Shown here: positions 1 through 7,914 of the stretch, in pieces
Numbering within the stretch: position 1 is the stretch's first letter
How the letters are laid out: every line of letters starts with the position of its first letter
DNA from: Sphaerisporangium perillae
GTDB taxonomy: Bacteria > Actinomycetota > Actinomycetes > Streptosporangiales > Streptosporangiaceae
Direction: 5' to 3'
Assembly (NCBI RefSeq): GCF_023276435.1
Contig: NZ_JALLPO010000020.1
Span: forward strand, 1-64,000
DNA: 64,000 nt
The notes under the pieces: generated by a model
Seen by the model: only the letters and a program-made list of their open reading frames with translations
Database searches by the model: none
Told to the model about the DNA's origin: nothing
Position numbers and translations under genes: made by a program

Positions 1-1
1 G

Positions 2-151
2 CGCGTGGCGCGCGCCCTGATCGCCGGGGACGTCCGTGACGGGGCCGTCATCCGGGTCGACGAGTCCGGCGGCGAGATCACCGTCTCCTACCAGAACCCG
101 GCAGACGAGGAAGCCGAGCAGGCGGCCTCCGGCCGGAGCGCCGCGTACTGA
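2..151 (+). CDS. clpB: C-terminal end of a ClpB-like AAA+ chaperone (partial)
   Basis: The reading frame enters from the left edge and ends at the TGA at 149-151, leaving 49 residues. It begins RVARALIAGDVRDGAVIRVD, which matches the end of the second AAA+ small domain of ClpB/ClpC (an 'ALL.GEV.DG..V.VD' pattern followed by a beta strand), and closes with a short acidic tail. ClpB is the ATP-driven disaggregase that works with DnaK. The thioredoxin gene follows after 49 bp on the same strand. ClpB rather than ClpC is inferred from the tail and from common gene order in actinomycetes. Confidence 0.7.
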   Translation, partial: RVARALIAGDVRDGAVIRVDESGGEITVSYQNPADEEAEQAASGRSAAY

Positions 152-200
152 TCCGGCGCGTCCACGCGTGCCGGCGCGCACCAAGAGGGGAGGCCAAGCG

Positions 201-635
201 ATGTCATCCTCGACCGTCGTGAAATGCCGCGTGTGCGGGCACCAGAACCGGGTGCCCGCCGCCGCGGACGGCAAACCGCGCTGCGGGAACTGCCACGAGC
301 CGCTGCCGTGGATCGCCGAGGCCGGCGACGACGACTTCGCCGAGGTCGTGGAGGCCGCCGCGATTCCGGTCGTCCTGGACCTGTGGGCGGTCTGGTGCGG
401 CCCGTGCCGGGCCGTGAGCCCCGTCCTGGAGGAGCTCGCGGGCGAGATGGCGGGCAAGATCAAGCTGGTCAAGGTCGACATCGACCACGCGCCCAAGCTG
501 GCCGACCGGTTCGGCGTCCAGGCCGTGCCCACCTTGATGGTCATGAAGCGCGGCCGGGTCGTCGCCCAGCGCGCGGGCGCCGCCCCGGCCCCCGTCCTGC
601 GCGCGTGGATCGACGAATCCCTGCGCGCCGCCTGA
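201..635 (+). CDS. Thioredoxin with N-terminal zinc ribbon (Trx2/TrxC type)
   Basis: A 144-aa thioredoxin. Two CxxC pairs (C9/C12 and C28/C31) form the N-terminal zinc ribbon typical of TrxC/thioredoxin 2, and the redox motif WCGPC lies at residues 65-69 in a complete thioredoxin fold with the cis-proline segment AVPTL. The frame is open upstream of 201, but the ATG at 201 has a GA-rich ribosome binding site about 10 nt upstream and starts right at the zinc ribbon. It reduces disulfides in the cytoplasm. The reductase-like fusion at 678 follows after 42 bp on the same strand and is the obvious candidate partner. Confidence 0.93.
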   Translation: MSSSTVVKCRVCGHQNRVPAAADGKPRCGNCHEPLPWIAEAGDDDFAEVVEAAAIPVVLDLWAVWCGPCRAVSPVLEELAGEMAGKIKLVKVDIDHAPKLADRFGVQAVPTLMVMKRGRVVAQRAGAAPAPVLRAWIDESLRAA

Positions 636-677
636 GCATCCCGGGTACGGGCGGACGGGCACAGGAACGGGGACGGC

Positions 678-2357
678 ATGAGCGAGCGGACACAGGAGAC
701 GCCGGACCTCTACGGGGCCTATCCCCGGCTGAGCGAGCAGATGATCGCGATGCTCGCGAACCACGGCGAGCTACGGTCCACGCGGGTGGGGGACGTCCTT
801 TTCCAGGAGGGAGAACGCGACGCGCCCTTCTACGTGGTCGTTTCCGGCACCGTGGCGACCGTCGAGCCGTACGGCGAGGAGGAGCACGTGCTCGGCGTCC
901 ACGGCCGCGGCCGGTTCCTCGGCGAGCTGGGCCTGCTCACCGGCCAGCCCGGTTTCCTCCGGGCCGTGGTGCGCGAAGCGGGCGAAGTGCTCGCGGTGCC
1001 GGTGGAGGAGCTGCGCGCCCTGGTCAGCGGCAACCCCGTGCTGGGCGACCTGATCCTGCGGGCCTACCTGATCCGCCGCAGCATCTTGATCGAGCTCGGG
1101 GCCGGGTTCCGGATCATCGGGTCGCGGTACTCGCTGGACACCCGGCGGCTGCGCGAGTTCGCGGCGCGCAACCGCCTGCCGCACAAGTGGATCGACCTGG
1201 AGGAGGACAAGGACGCCGAGAGGCTGCTCGACCAGCTCGGCTTCGGGCCGGAGGACACCCCGATCCTGATCCTGCGAGGCGAGCACGTACTGCGCAACCC
1301 TTCCAACGCCGAGCTGGCACGGGTGATGGGCCTGTGCACGCCGCTCGCGCGGGAGATCGTCGGTGATCTCATCATCGTCGGCGCGGGACCGGCCGGCCTG
1401 GCCGCCGCCGTGTACGGGGCATCGGAGGGGCTCGCGACCGTGGTGATCGACTCCGTGGCGACCGGCGGGCAGGCGGCGACGTCCTCGCGCATCGAGAACT
1501 ACCTCGGCTTCCCCTCCGGCATCTCGGGAGGGGAGCTCGCCGACCGGGCCGTCGTCCAGGCGGAGAAGTTCGGCGCGCACATCTCGGTGCCGGCCGAGGC
1601 CCTCTCGCTCGGCCGGCGTGAGGGGTACTACGTGGTCGGCCTGGATGAGGGCAAGGAGGTCAGCGCCCACGCAGTGATCATCGCGACGGGGGTGCGCTAC
1701 CGCAAGCTGGACGTGCCGCGCCTGGAGCGGTTCGAGGGCGAGGGCGTCTACTACGCCGCGACCCTGTTCGAGGCGCAGATGTGCCTGCGCGACCCCGTGG
1801 TCGTGGTCGGAGGGGGCAACTCGGCCGGCCAGGCGGCCGTCTTCCTGTCCCGGCACGCCGCGATCGTCCGGCTGCTGGTGCGCTCGGACGACCTGAGCCG
1901 GGACATGTCCCGCTACCTCATCGACGAGATCGCGCGCAACCCCGGCGTCCAGGTGCTGTTAAACACCGAGGTGCGGGAGCTGGTCGGCGAGCGGGTGCTG
2001 GAGGGGGTCATCGCCGAGAACAACCGCACAGGGGAGCGGCGGGAGATCGAGGCCAAGGCGCTCTTCGTCTTCATCGGCGCCGTGCCGCACACTCAGTGGC
2101 TGGCCGGCGACGTGGTGCTGGACGAGAAGGGATTCGTCCTCACCGGGCACGACGCCGTACGCGCCGGGCTCGACGGCGAGCGGTGGGCCAAGGAGGGAAG
2201 GCCGTTCCTGCTGGAGACCAGCAGCCCCGGCGTCTTCGCCGCGGGGGACGTGCGCAGCGGGTCGATCAAGCGCGTCGCCTCGGCGGTGGGCGAGGGGGCG
2301 ATGGCCGTCCGCCTCGTCCACGAACACCTCGAGACCGGCGGACTGCCGCCTCTGTGA
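678..2357 (+). CDS. Cyclic-nucleotide-binding / glutaredoxin-like / thioredoxin-reductase-like fusion flavoprotein
   Basis: A 559-aa fusion. Residues about 20-140 are a cyclic-nucleotide-binding (CRP/FNR cap) domain; about 145-215 resemble a glutaredoxin/NrdH fold without a CxxC pair; about 228-555 form a two-dinucleotide-domain flavoprotein with the FAD motif GAGPAG at 235-240, the NAD(P)H motif GGGNSAG at 378-384 and the C-terminal AAGDVR FAD segment. Where classical thioredoxin reductase has its CATC redox pair this protein reads YYAATLFEAQMC (358-369), so it cannot use the usual dithiol relay. It follows the thioredoxin gene, suggesting a related but non-canonical reductase, perhaps gated by a nucleotide. 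The electron acceptor is unknown. Confidence 0.85.
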   Translation: MSERTQETPDLYGAYPRLSEQMIAMLANHGELRSTRVGDVLFQEGERDAPFYVVVSGTVATVEPYGEEEHVLGVHGRGRFLGELGLLTGQPGFLRAVVREAGEVLAVPVEELRALVSGNPVLGDLILRAYLIRRSILIELGAGFRIIGSRYSLDTRRLREFAARNRLPHKWIDLEEDKDAERLLDQLGFGPEDTPILILRGEHVLRNPSNAELARVMGLCTPLAREIVGDLIIVGAGPAGLAAAVYGASEGLATVVIDSVATGGQAATSSRIENYLGFPSGISGGELADRAVVQAEKFGAHISVPAEALSLGRREGYYVVGLDEGKEVSAHAVIIATGVRYRKLDVPRLERFEGEGVYYAATLFEAQMCLRDPVVVVGGGNSAGQAAVFLSRHAAIVRLLVRSDDLSRDMSRYLIDEIARNPGVQVLLNTEVRELVGERVLEGVIAENNRTGERREIEAKALFVFIGAVPHTQWLAGDVVLDEKGFVLTGHDAVRAGLDGERWAKEGRPFLLETSSPGVFAAGDVRSGSIKRVASAVGEGAMAVRLVHEHLETGGLPPL

Positions 2358-2447
2358 CGCAGGCGGTTTCTCCACCCAGGGGTGGAGAAACCGATGTCCA
2401 CCGCTGCGCCGATCCCTCCAGGCGCGCGCGTTTCTACTGTTCAACTC

Positions 2448-2936
2448 ATGAACCCCATCGAAACCGCCCCCTTGGCGATCGCCGTGACCGCCTTCGTGGT
2501 CTACCGCCAGATGAGGATCCGGGTCGCGACCGGCTACGGCCTGCAGATCTTCGCCCTGATCATGATCGCGGTAGGGCTGCTGTCCGGCGGTCTCATCGAC
2601 ACACGCGACCTGGCGCTCAGCGTGGCGTTGATGGCCGTGGACCTCGCCTGCGCCGTCGCCTTCGGTTTCCTGCGCGCCGCGACCGTACGCGTGTGGCGCG
2701 ACGAGAAGGGGGTGACATGGTGCGGGGGAACCGTCTGGACGCTGCTCGGCTGGCTGGCGTCCATGGTCGCCCGGATCGCCCTCTACGTCGTGGGCCGGGC
2801 CTTCGGGATGGCGCCCGCCCCGACCGCCATGCTGCTCTTCGTCGGCGTGACCATCGGCGCGCAGGCGTTGCTCGTCGCCCGGCGTGCTCGCGCGCTCTCC
2901 GCCTCCGGTGCGGCCTCCGTCCCCGCCGGAGTCTGA
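2448..2936 (+). CDS. Small multi-pass membrane protein (DUF1453/CcdC-like)
   Basis: A 162-aa protein with about four hydrophobic helices and very few charged residues, starting MNPIETAPLAIAVTAF. It resembles the small DUF1453/CcdC-type membrane proteins of actinomycetes, whose function is unknown. The frame is open upstream, but the ATG at 2448 is preferred because a TACTGT hexamer ends 7 nt before it, as in a leaderless transcript, and no ribosome binding site is visible. The sensor kinase starts 31 bp after the stop and uses the same arrangement. It may be functionally tied to the kinase, but only location supports that. Confidence 0.6.
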   Translation: MNPIETAPLAIAVTAFVVYRQMRIRVATGYGLQIFALIMIAVGLLSGGLIDTRDLALSVALMAVDLACAVAFGFLRAATVRVWRDEKGVTWCGGTVWTLLGWLASMVARIALYVVGRAFGMAPAPTAMLLFVGVTIGAQALLVARRARALSASGAASVPAGV

Positions 2937-2967
2937 GTACCGCCGGCTTGTCGGTATGTTTCACAGC

Positions 2968-4089
2968 ATGGCGGGACTGCGAGGGCGGACGGCGACCATC
3001 GCGGCGCCCTCGCGAATCCTGCTGGTCATCGCCTTCGTGGCGGCCCAGGCCGGGCAGAACCCGGGATTCCCCCTCACCGGCCGCGGGATGCTCGACGCGG
3101 GGCTGACGCTGACGGTCGCCGGCCTGCTGGGCGCCGCGCCCCGGCGCGGTGCTCCCAATGCGTCGTCGCCGAAGACGGTGCTCGGGATCCCGGTCAGGCT
3201 CGGCACGGTGACGCTGGCCTCGCTCACGCTCCTCGTGGCGTCTCCGGACAGCAAGCCCCCCATCGCCGCCCTGCTCTTCGCGGTGGGAGCGGCCGCCATC
3301 AGGTATCCGCTGCTCAGGGCCCTCCCCGTAGGGCTGCTCACCCTCGCCGGCCTGATCGTGGTCGGCATGGCCGGCGGGCACTGGGACCAGGAGCTCAGCC
3401 TCGCGGTCAGCGCGTGCGTGGTGTTCCTGTTCGCCTACTCGATCCGGCAGGGCCGCGCGGCCAAGGACGCCGAGGACAGGGAGGCCGTGCTCGCCGAGCG
3501 GGCGAGGATCGCCAGGGAGATCCACGACATCCTGGCCCACTCCCTGTCCGCGCAGATCGTCCACCTGGAAGGTGCGCGCCTGCTCCTGCGGGCCGACCGC
3601 CCGCAGGAGGCGCTGGACCGGGTGGAACGGGCCAGGGACCTGGCCAAGAGCGGCCTGGAGGAGGCCCGCAGGGCCGTCTCCGCGCTGCGGGAGGACATCC
3701 CGCCGCTGCCGGAGGCGCTCAAGGTCCTCGCCGAGGAGTTCCGGGCCACGACCGGCGAGGAGTGCACGCTCACCGTGACCGGCGCCGAGCGCCGCCTCGC
3801 CCCCGAGGCCGAGCTCGCGGTGATCCGCACCGCGCAGGAGGCGCTCACCAACGTCCGCCGTCACGCGCCGGGCGCGGCGGCGGCCGTACGGCTGTGCGCC
3901 GAGGACCGGGGGTGCGAGCTGGAGGTCACCAACCCCGCCGGTGACACGCCTGGGACCCCGGGTGGAGGATATGGCCTCGTGGGGATGCGGGAACGGGCCG
4001 AGCTGCTCGGCGGCGAGCTGGAGGCCGGAGCGGTGGACGGCGGCTTCCGGGTCCGCCTGCGCCTGCCCGTGACCGGTGCGCGGGCATGA
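2968..4089 (+). CDS. Two-component sensor histidine kinase (NarL/DesK class, HisKA_3)
   Basis: A 373-aa kinase. The N-terminal 160 residues contain about five membrane helices with very short loops, so the sensor is probably membrane-embedded. The dimerisation helix carries the phospho-acceptor in AREIHDILAHSLS (His186), characteristic of HisKA_3, followed by a HATPase domain with an ALTN N-box and a GGGYGLVGMRERAELLGG G-box. The start at 2968 is chosen because a TATGTT hexamer ends 7 nt upstream and no Shine-Dalgarno is seen; an in-frame ATG at 2956 is the alternative. The response regulator follows on the same strand, so the pair forms one signalling unit. The signal is unknown. Confidence 0.9.
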   Translation: MAGLRGRTATIAAPSRILLVIAFVAAQAGQNPGFPLTGRGMLDAGLTLTVAGLLGAAPRRGAPNASSPKTVLGIPVRLGTVTLASLTLLVASPDSKPPIAALLFAVGAAAIRYPLLRALPVGLLTLAGLIVVGMAGGHWDQELSLAVSACVVFLFAYSIRQGRAAKDAEDREAVLAERARIAREIHDILAHSLSAQIVHLEGARLLLRADRPQEALDRVERARDLAKSGLEEARRAVSALREDIPPLPEALKVLAEEFRATTGEECTLTVTGAERRLAPEAELAVIRTAQEALTNVRRHAPGAAAAVRLCAEDRGCELEVTNPAGDTPGTPGGGYGLVGMRERAELLGGELEAGAVDGGFRVRLRLPVTGARA

Positions 4090-4191
4090 CGAACGGGCTC
4101 GTGCCGACCGGCGGCGTGCGGACGGGGTCCGCATGACCGCCCTGTGTGCGGACGGGGCGCACATGGCCGCCCGCGTAGGGATGAGGGCCGC

Positions 4192-4881
4192 GTGACCGCC
4201 CGGGTGCTGGTGGTCGACGACCAGACGGTCGTGCGCGAAGGGCTCACGCTGCTGCTCGGGCTGCTGCCCGGCATCGAGGTGGTCGGCTCGGCCGGCGACG
4301 GCGAGGCGGCTCTGCGGCTGGTCGAATCCGAGCGGCCGGACGTGGTGCTGATGGACCTGCGAATGCCGAGGATGGACGGCGTCGAGGCGACGAGGCGCGT
4401 CCGGGCGGCCTATCCGGACACCCAGGTGGTCGTCCTCACCACCTACTCCGACGACGAGTCGGTGTTCGCCGCACTCCAGGCGGGAGCCCGGGGATTCCTC
4501 ACCAAGAGCGCCGAGGCGGAGGAGATCGCCCGGGCCGTCGAAACCGTGATGCGGGGCGGCGCCCAGCTCGACCCGTCCGTGCAGCGCCGCCTCCTGGAGA
4601 CCATGGCCCCGCCGGCCGCTACAGGTACGACCGGCGGCTCCGAAGCGGGGCATCGCGGCGGTAGAGGGCCGGGCGATGTGCCCGGTGGCCTCACCCGGCG
4701 GGAGGCCGAGGTACTGCGGATCATGGCGCGGGGAAGGTCCAACGCCGAGATCGCGGCGGACCTGTTCATCAGCGAGGCCACGGTCAAGACGCACATCAAC
4801 AACCTCTTCGCCAAGATCGGGGTGCGCGACCGAGCGCAGGCCGTCGCGTACGCTTACCGCCAGGGCCTGGCAGACCTCTGA
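4192..4881 (+). CDS. NarL/LuxR-family response regulator
   Basis: A 229-aa regulator with a receiver domain (acidic D9/D10 and phospho-acceptor D55 in VVLMDLRMP, conserved K near residue 105) and a C-terminal LuxR helix-turn-helix (LTRREAEVLRIMARGRSN ... ATVKTHINNLFAKI). The GTG at 4192 is the first codon compatible with the receiver domain and follows a purine-rich stretch. Between kinase and regulator lies an imperfect 26-bp direct repeat (about 4107-4172) with the sequence TGCGGACGGGG in both copies. The upstream kinase is its cognate partner by adjacency. Targets are unknown. Confidence 0.92.
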   Translation: MTARVLVVDDQTVVREGLTLLLGLLPGIEVVGSAGDGEAALRLVESERPDVVLMDLRMPRMDGVEATRRVRAAYPDTQVVVLTTYSDDESVFAALQAGARGFLTKSAEAEEIARAVETVMRGGAQLDPSVQRRLLETMAPPAATGTTGGSEAGHRGGRGPGDVPGGLTRREAEVLRIMARGRSNAEIAADLFISEATVKTHINNLFAKIGVRDRAQAVAYAYRQGLADL

Positions 4882-5258
4882 CCAGCACAGACCACACCTG
4901 ACCGCCCAAAAGCACATCTGACCGGCGCGAACCAGACCTGACCGGCACGCAGGCGCGAGGGCGCGTCCGGGAGCCGGTGGAGCATGGCGACCATGCCGGA
5001 GGTGGACTACGAGCAGGATGAGATCTTGCCGGTGGCCACGCTTCCGGAGGAGATCCGGGGAGGACCTCAAGACTCGTCGAAGATAAAGATGTCAAGGAAA
5101 ATTCATTGTAAGCGGAATACGTTTAAAGCTGAATTCGCCTTCAGTGAAAATGTGCCGACAGTGAAAAAGGTGTCAGCCGGTCGGGATTCCTGGCACGGTG
5201 GAAGTCGTATTTCGTCGCGGGTAATACCGCGGCGAGCAGACGACCCATCTGGGAGCAG
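4882..5258. other. Intergenic region upstream of clpP with an AT-rich block
   Basis: The stretch holds no convincing gene. A 92-codon frame from 4984 has no family signature and runs into the clpP start. About 5076-5175 is conspicuously AT-rich against the surrounding G+C-rich DNA and carries the CAGTGAAAA direct repeat annotated separately. It most likely contains the clpP promoter. I looked for the palindromic PopR-type and ClgR-type boxes known from Streptomyces clp genes and saw no clear match. Confidence 0.5.
5142..5167. repeat. Direct repeat CAGTGAAAA x2 in the clpP upstream region
   Basis: CAGTGAAAA occurs at 5142-5150 and again at 5159-5167, a 17-bp period, about 90 bp before the clpP start. 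The spacing is between one and two helical turns. It could be a regulator binding site; no known operator matches. Confidence 0.4.
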
Positions 5259-5918
5259 GTGACAGCGGTGACCCCGAGCAGTCCTTTCCGCGACCCCTTC
5301 GCGACGACCTTCCAGGCCGCCTCGCGCCCCGTCGAGACACCCCCGGCCGCGCTGTTCGACCCCATCGGGCAGCGGTTGCTGCGCGAGCGCATCATCTTCC
5401 TCGGCCAGGAAGTGGACGACGAGATCGCGAACAAGATCTGCGGGGAGTTGCTGCTGCTCTCCGCCGAGGACGCCAGGCGGGACATTTTCCTTTACATCAA
5501 CTCGCCGGGCGGTTCCGTCTCAGCGGGCATGGCCATTTACGACATCATGCAATATGTCCCGAATGAAATCTCGACGGTGGCGATGGGCCTCGCCGCGTCG
5601 ATGGGGCAGTTTCTGCTCTGCGCCGGCACCGCGGGCAAGCGTTACGCGCTGCCGCACACCCGCATCCTGATGCACCAGCCCCTCGGCGGCATCGGCGGCA
5701 CGGCGTCCGACATCAAGATCCAGGCCGAGCAGATGCTCTACACGAAGAAGCTGCTCGCCGAGCGCATCGCCTTCCACACCGGCCAGCCGCTCGAGCAGAT
5801 CGAGAAGGACTCCGACCACGACCGGTGGTTCACGGCCCAGGAAGCCAAGGATTACGGCTTCGTGGACCAGGTCGTGGGCAGCGCGAACCTGGTCTCCTCC
5901 GCCGGCCCGGTCTCCTGA
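5259..5918 (+). CDS. clpP: ATP-dependent Clp protease proteolytic subunit (first of a pair)
   Basis: A 219-aa serine peptidase subunit with the ClpP active site: Ser114 in GLAASMGQ, His139 in ILMHQPLGG and the downstream Asp in the KDSDHDRWF segment. It forms the barrel that degrades proteins unfolded by ClpX/ClpC-type ATPases. The GTG at 5259 sits just after GGGAGCAG; a second GTG at 5268 has a comparable claim. About 36 residues precede the conserved core, which could be processed. A second, divergent clpP follows 41 bp downstream, the arrangement of actinomycete clpP pairs that form mixed barrels. Confidence 0.95.
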   Translation: MTAVTPSSPFRDPFATTFQAASRPVETPPAALFDPIGQRLLRERIIFLGQEVDDEIANKICGELLLLSAEDARRDIFLYINSPGGSVSAGMAIYDIMQYVPNEISTVAMGLAASMGQFLLCAGTAGKRYALPHTRILMHQPLGGIGGTASDIKIQAEQMLYTKKLLAERIAFHTGQPLEQIEKDSDHDRWFTAQEAKDYGFVDQVVGSANLVSSAGPVS

Positions 5919-5959
5919 CCTCGTGCAGGCGATGACCACAGACGACGAAGGGAACCGCC

Positions 5960-6619
5960 ATGCCTGAAAACCGACGCCCGGCCCTCGGAGGTGTCGCGCC
6001 CATCCACGGCCGGTACATCATGCCGACCTTCACGGAGCGCACGTCTTACGGCGTGAAGGAGATGAGCCCGTACAACAAGCTCTTCGAGGACCGCATCATC
6101 TTCCTCGGCGTGCAGATCGACGACACCTCGGCCAACGACGTGATGGCCCAGTTGCTGACCCTGGAGTCGCTGGACCCCGATCGTGACATCAGCATCTACA
6201 TCAACTCGCCCGGCGGGTCGTTCACGGCCATGACGGCGATCTACGACACGATGCAGTTCGTCCGCCCGGAGATCCAGACCGTCTGCATCGGCCAGGCGGC
6301 CTCCGCGGCGGCCGTCCTTCTCGCGGCCGGCACGCCGGGCAAGCGGGGGGCGCTGCCGCAGTCGCGCGTCCTGCTCCACCAGCCGGCCATGGAGGGCAGC
6401 TTCGGGCCCTCCAGCGACATGGAGATCCAGGCCCGCGAGATCCTGCGGATGCGCTCGCTCCTGGAGGAGCTCATCGCCAGGCACTCCGGCCGGACGGAGC
6501 TGAGCGTGCGCGCCGACATCGAACGGGACAAGATCCTCACGGCCGCCGAGTCGAAGGCCTACGGCTTGATCGACGACGTCTTCTCCAACAGGAAGCGCAC
6601 CCCGGCCCTGGTCCGCTGA
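5960..6619 (+). CDS. clpP: ATP-dependent Clp protease proteolytic subunit (second of a pair)
   Basis: A 219-aa ClpP paralogue with Ser115 in [10 protein letters not shown] and His140 in [10 protein letters not shown]; the region after ASA differs from the first copy (AAAV in place of MGQF), as in the second subunit of actinomycete ClpP pairs. The ATG at 5960 has an AAGGGAA ribosome binding site. Cotranscription with the upstream clpP is likely from the 41-bp gap. The last codons and stop form the first unit of a 22-bp tandem repeat. Whether this pair corresponds to clpP1P2 or to clpP3P4 cannot be settled here. Confidence 0.95.
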   Translation: MPENRRPALGGVAPIHGRYIMPTFTERTSYGVKEMSPYNKLFEDRIIFLGVQIDDTSANDVMAQLLTLESLDPDRDISIYINSPGGSFTAMTAIYDTMQFVRPEIQTVCIGQAASAAAVLLAAGTPGKRGALPQSRVLLHQPAMEGSFGPSSDMEIQAREILRMRSLLEELIARHSGRTELSVRADIERDKILTAAESKAYGLIDDVFSNRKRTPALVR

Positions 6620-6664
6620 GGCGCCGGCCCTGGTCCGCTGAGGCGCCGGCCCTGGTCCGCTGAG
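6599..6664. repeat. 22-bp tandem repeat (3 copies) spanning the clpP stop codon
   Basis: The unit GCGCCGGCCCTGGTCCGCTG plus AG occurs in copies at 6599-6620 (with small differences at its 5' end), 6621-6642 and 6643-6664. The first copy contains the final residues and TGA of the second clpP, so the gene end was duplicated twice downstream of itself. Copies two and three are identical, which suggests recent slippage. Confidence 0.8.
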
Positions 6665-6689
6665 GCGACCGGCACCACGAAACGGCGAA

Positions 6690-6728
6690 GGCGCCGCCCG
6701 CCGAGGAGACCCTCGACGAGACGGCGCC
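6690..6728. terminator. Hairpin between convergent clpP and glnII
   Basis: GGCGCCG at 6690-6696 pairs with CGGCGCC at 6722-6728, enclosing a smaller CGAG/CTCG stem. It lies between the convergent clpP operon and glnII and could terminate both. There is no T-run, as is common in high-G+C actinomycetes. Confidence 0.5.
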
Positions 6729-6756
6729 ATCGCCATGAGATCCGGACTGCCCGGCG

Positions 6757-7770
6757 TCAGGCCTGGCCGGCCTTCTCCAGGGCGGCGCAGCAGGTGCCCA
6801 CGATCAGGCGGGTGACCACGTACGGGTCGCAGTTGGCGTTGGGCCGGCGGTCCTCGATGTAGCCGTGCTTGTCGACCTCGACCTGCCACGGGATGCGCAC
6901 CGACGCGCCGCGGTCGGACACGCCGTAGCTGAACTCGCTCCACGGAGCGGTCTCGTGCATGCCGGTGAGGCGGTGCTCGATGTCGGCGCCGTACCCCTTG
7001 ACGTGCTCCTGGGCCTTCTGGGCGAGCGCCTCGCAGGCGGTGATGATCGGGTCGTAGCCCTCACGCATCGCCTTGGTGGAGAAGTTCGTGTGCGCGCCCG
7101 CGCCGTTCCAGTCGCCCTTCACCGGCTTGGGGTCGAGCGTGGCCGACACGCCGAAGTCCTCGGCGATGCGGTACAGCAGCCAGCGGGCGACCCAGAGCTG
7201 GTCGGCCACGGCGATCGGCCCGGCCGGGCCTACCTGGAACTCCCACTGGCCGGGCATGACCTCGGCGTTGATGCCGGAGATCGCCAGACCGGCCTCGAGG
7301 CAGGCGTCGAGGTGGGCCTCGACGACTTCGCGGCCGTACACCTCGTCGGCGCCGACGCCGCAGTAGTAGAAGCCCTGCGGGGCGGGGAAGCCGCCGACCG
7401 GGAAGCCGAGCGGGCGGCCGTCCTTGAAGAAGGTGTACTCCTGCTCGATGCCGAACCAGGAGTCCTGGTCGGCGAAGCGCTCCGCGATCGGGGTGAGCGC
7501 CGCGCGGGTGTTGGTCGGGTGCGGCGTCATGTCGGTGAGCAGCACCTCGCACAGGACGAGGACGTTGTCACCGCCCCTGATGGGGTCGGGACAGGTGAAC
7601 ACCGGCTTGAGCACGCAGTCGGACGCCTTGCCCGGTGCCTGGTTGGTGCTGGAGCCGTCGAAGCCCCAGATCGGCAGTTCGGCTCCATCGGCAAGAATCC
7701 TGGTCTTCGACCTGAGCCGCGCGGTGGGCTCGGTGCCGTCGATCCAGATGTACTCGGCCTTGTAGGTCAC
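6757..7770 (-). CDS. glnII: Glutamine synthetase type II (eukaryotic-like GSII)
   Basis: A 337-aa enzyme, much shorter than the 450-aa-plus GSI family. It shows the GSII signatures: WGFDGSSTNQA near the N-terminus, the metal/glutamate site WFGIEQEYTFF, the ATP-binding PVKGDWNGAGAHTNFSTKAMR and the RIPWQVE substrate loop. It condenses ammonium and glutamate to glutamine using ATP in the cytoplasm. The ATG at 7770 follows an AAGGGA ribosome binding site. Streptomyces and relatives carry glnII beside the GSI gene glnA, usually under GlnR control; the upstream 144 bp contains a TTGACA-like -35 (7826-7821) but I cannot assign a GlnR box. It is convergent with the clpP pair. Confidence 0.95.
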   Translation of the reverse strand: MTYKAEYIWIDGTEPTARLRSKTRILADGAELPIWGFDGSSTNQAPGKASDCVLKPVFTCPDPIRGGDNVLVLCEVLLTDMTPHPTNTRAALTPIAERFADQDSWFGIEQEYTFFKDGRPLGFPVGGFPAPQGFYYCGVGADEVYGREVVEAHLDACLEAGLAISGINAEVMPGQWEFQVGPAGPIAVADQLWVARWLLYRIAEDFGVSATLDPKPVKGDWNGAGAHTNFSTKAMREGYDPIITACEALAQKAQEHVKGYGADIEHRLTGMHETAPWSEFSYGVSDRGASVRIPWQVEVDKHGYIEDRRPNANCDPYVVTRLIVGTCCAALEKAGQA

Positions 7771-7914
7771 GACGATCCCTTCAGCAGGTCAGACTCCACA
7801 CGTGTCCGCAACGCCGAGATTGTCAACCAGCCGTTTCGAAGCTGTTGCCCGTTTATGAACGCCATGTGAAATCGTGCACGAGCCGGAGTGGCGTTCCTCA
7901 CACATCATGCCTGG

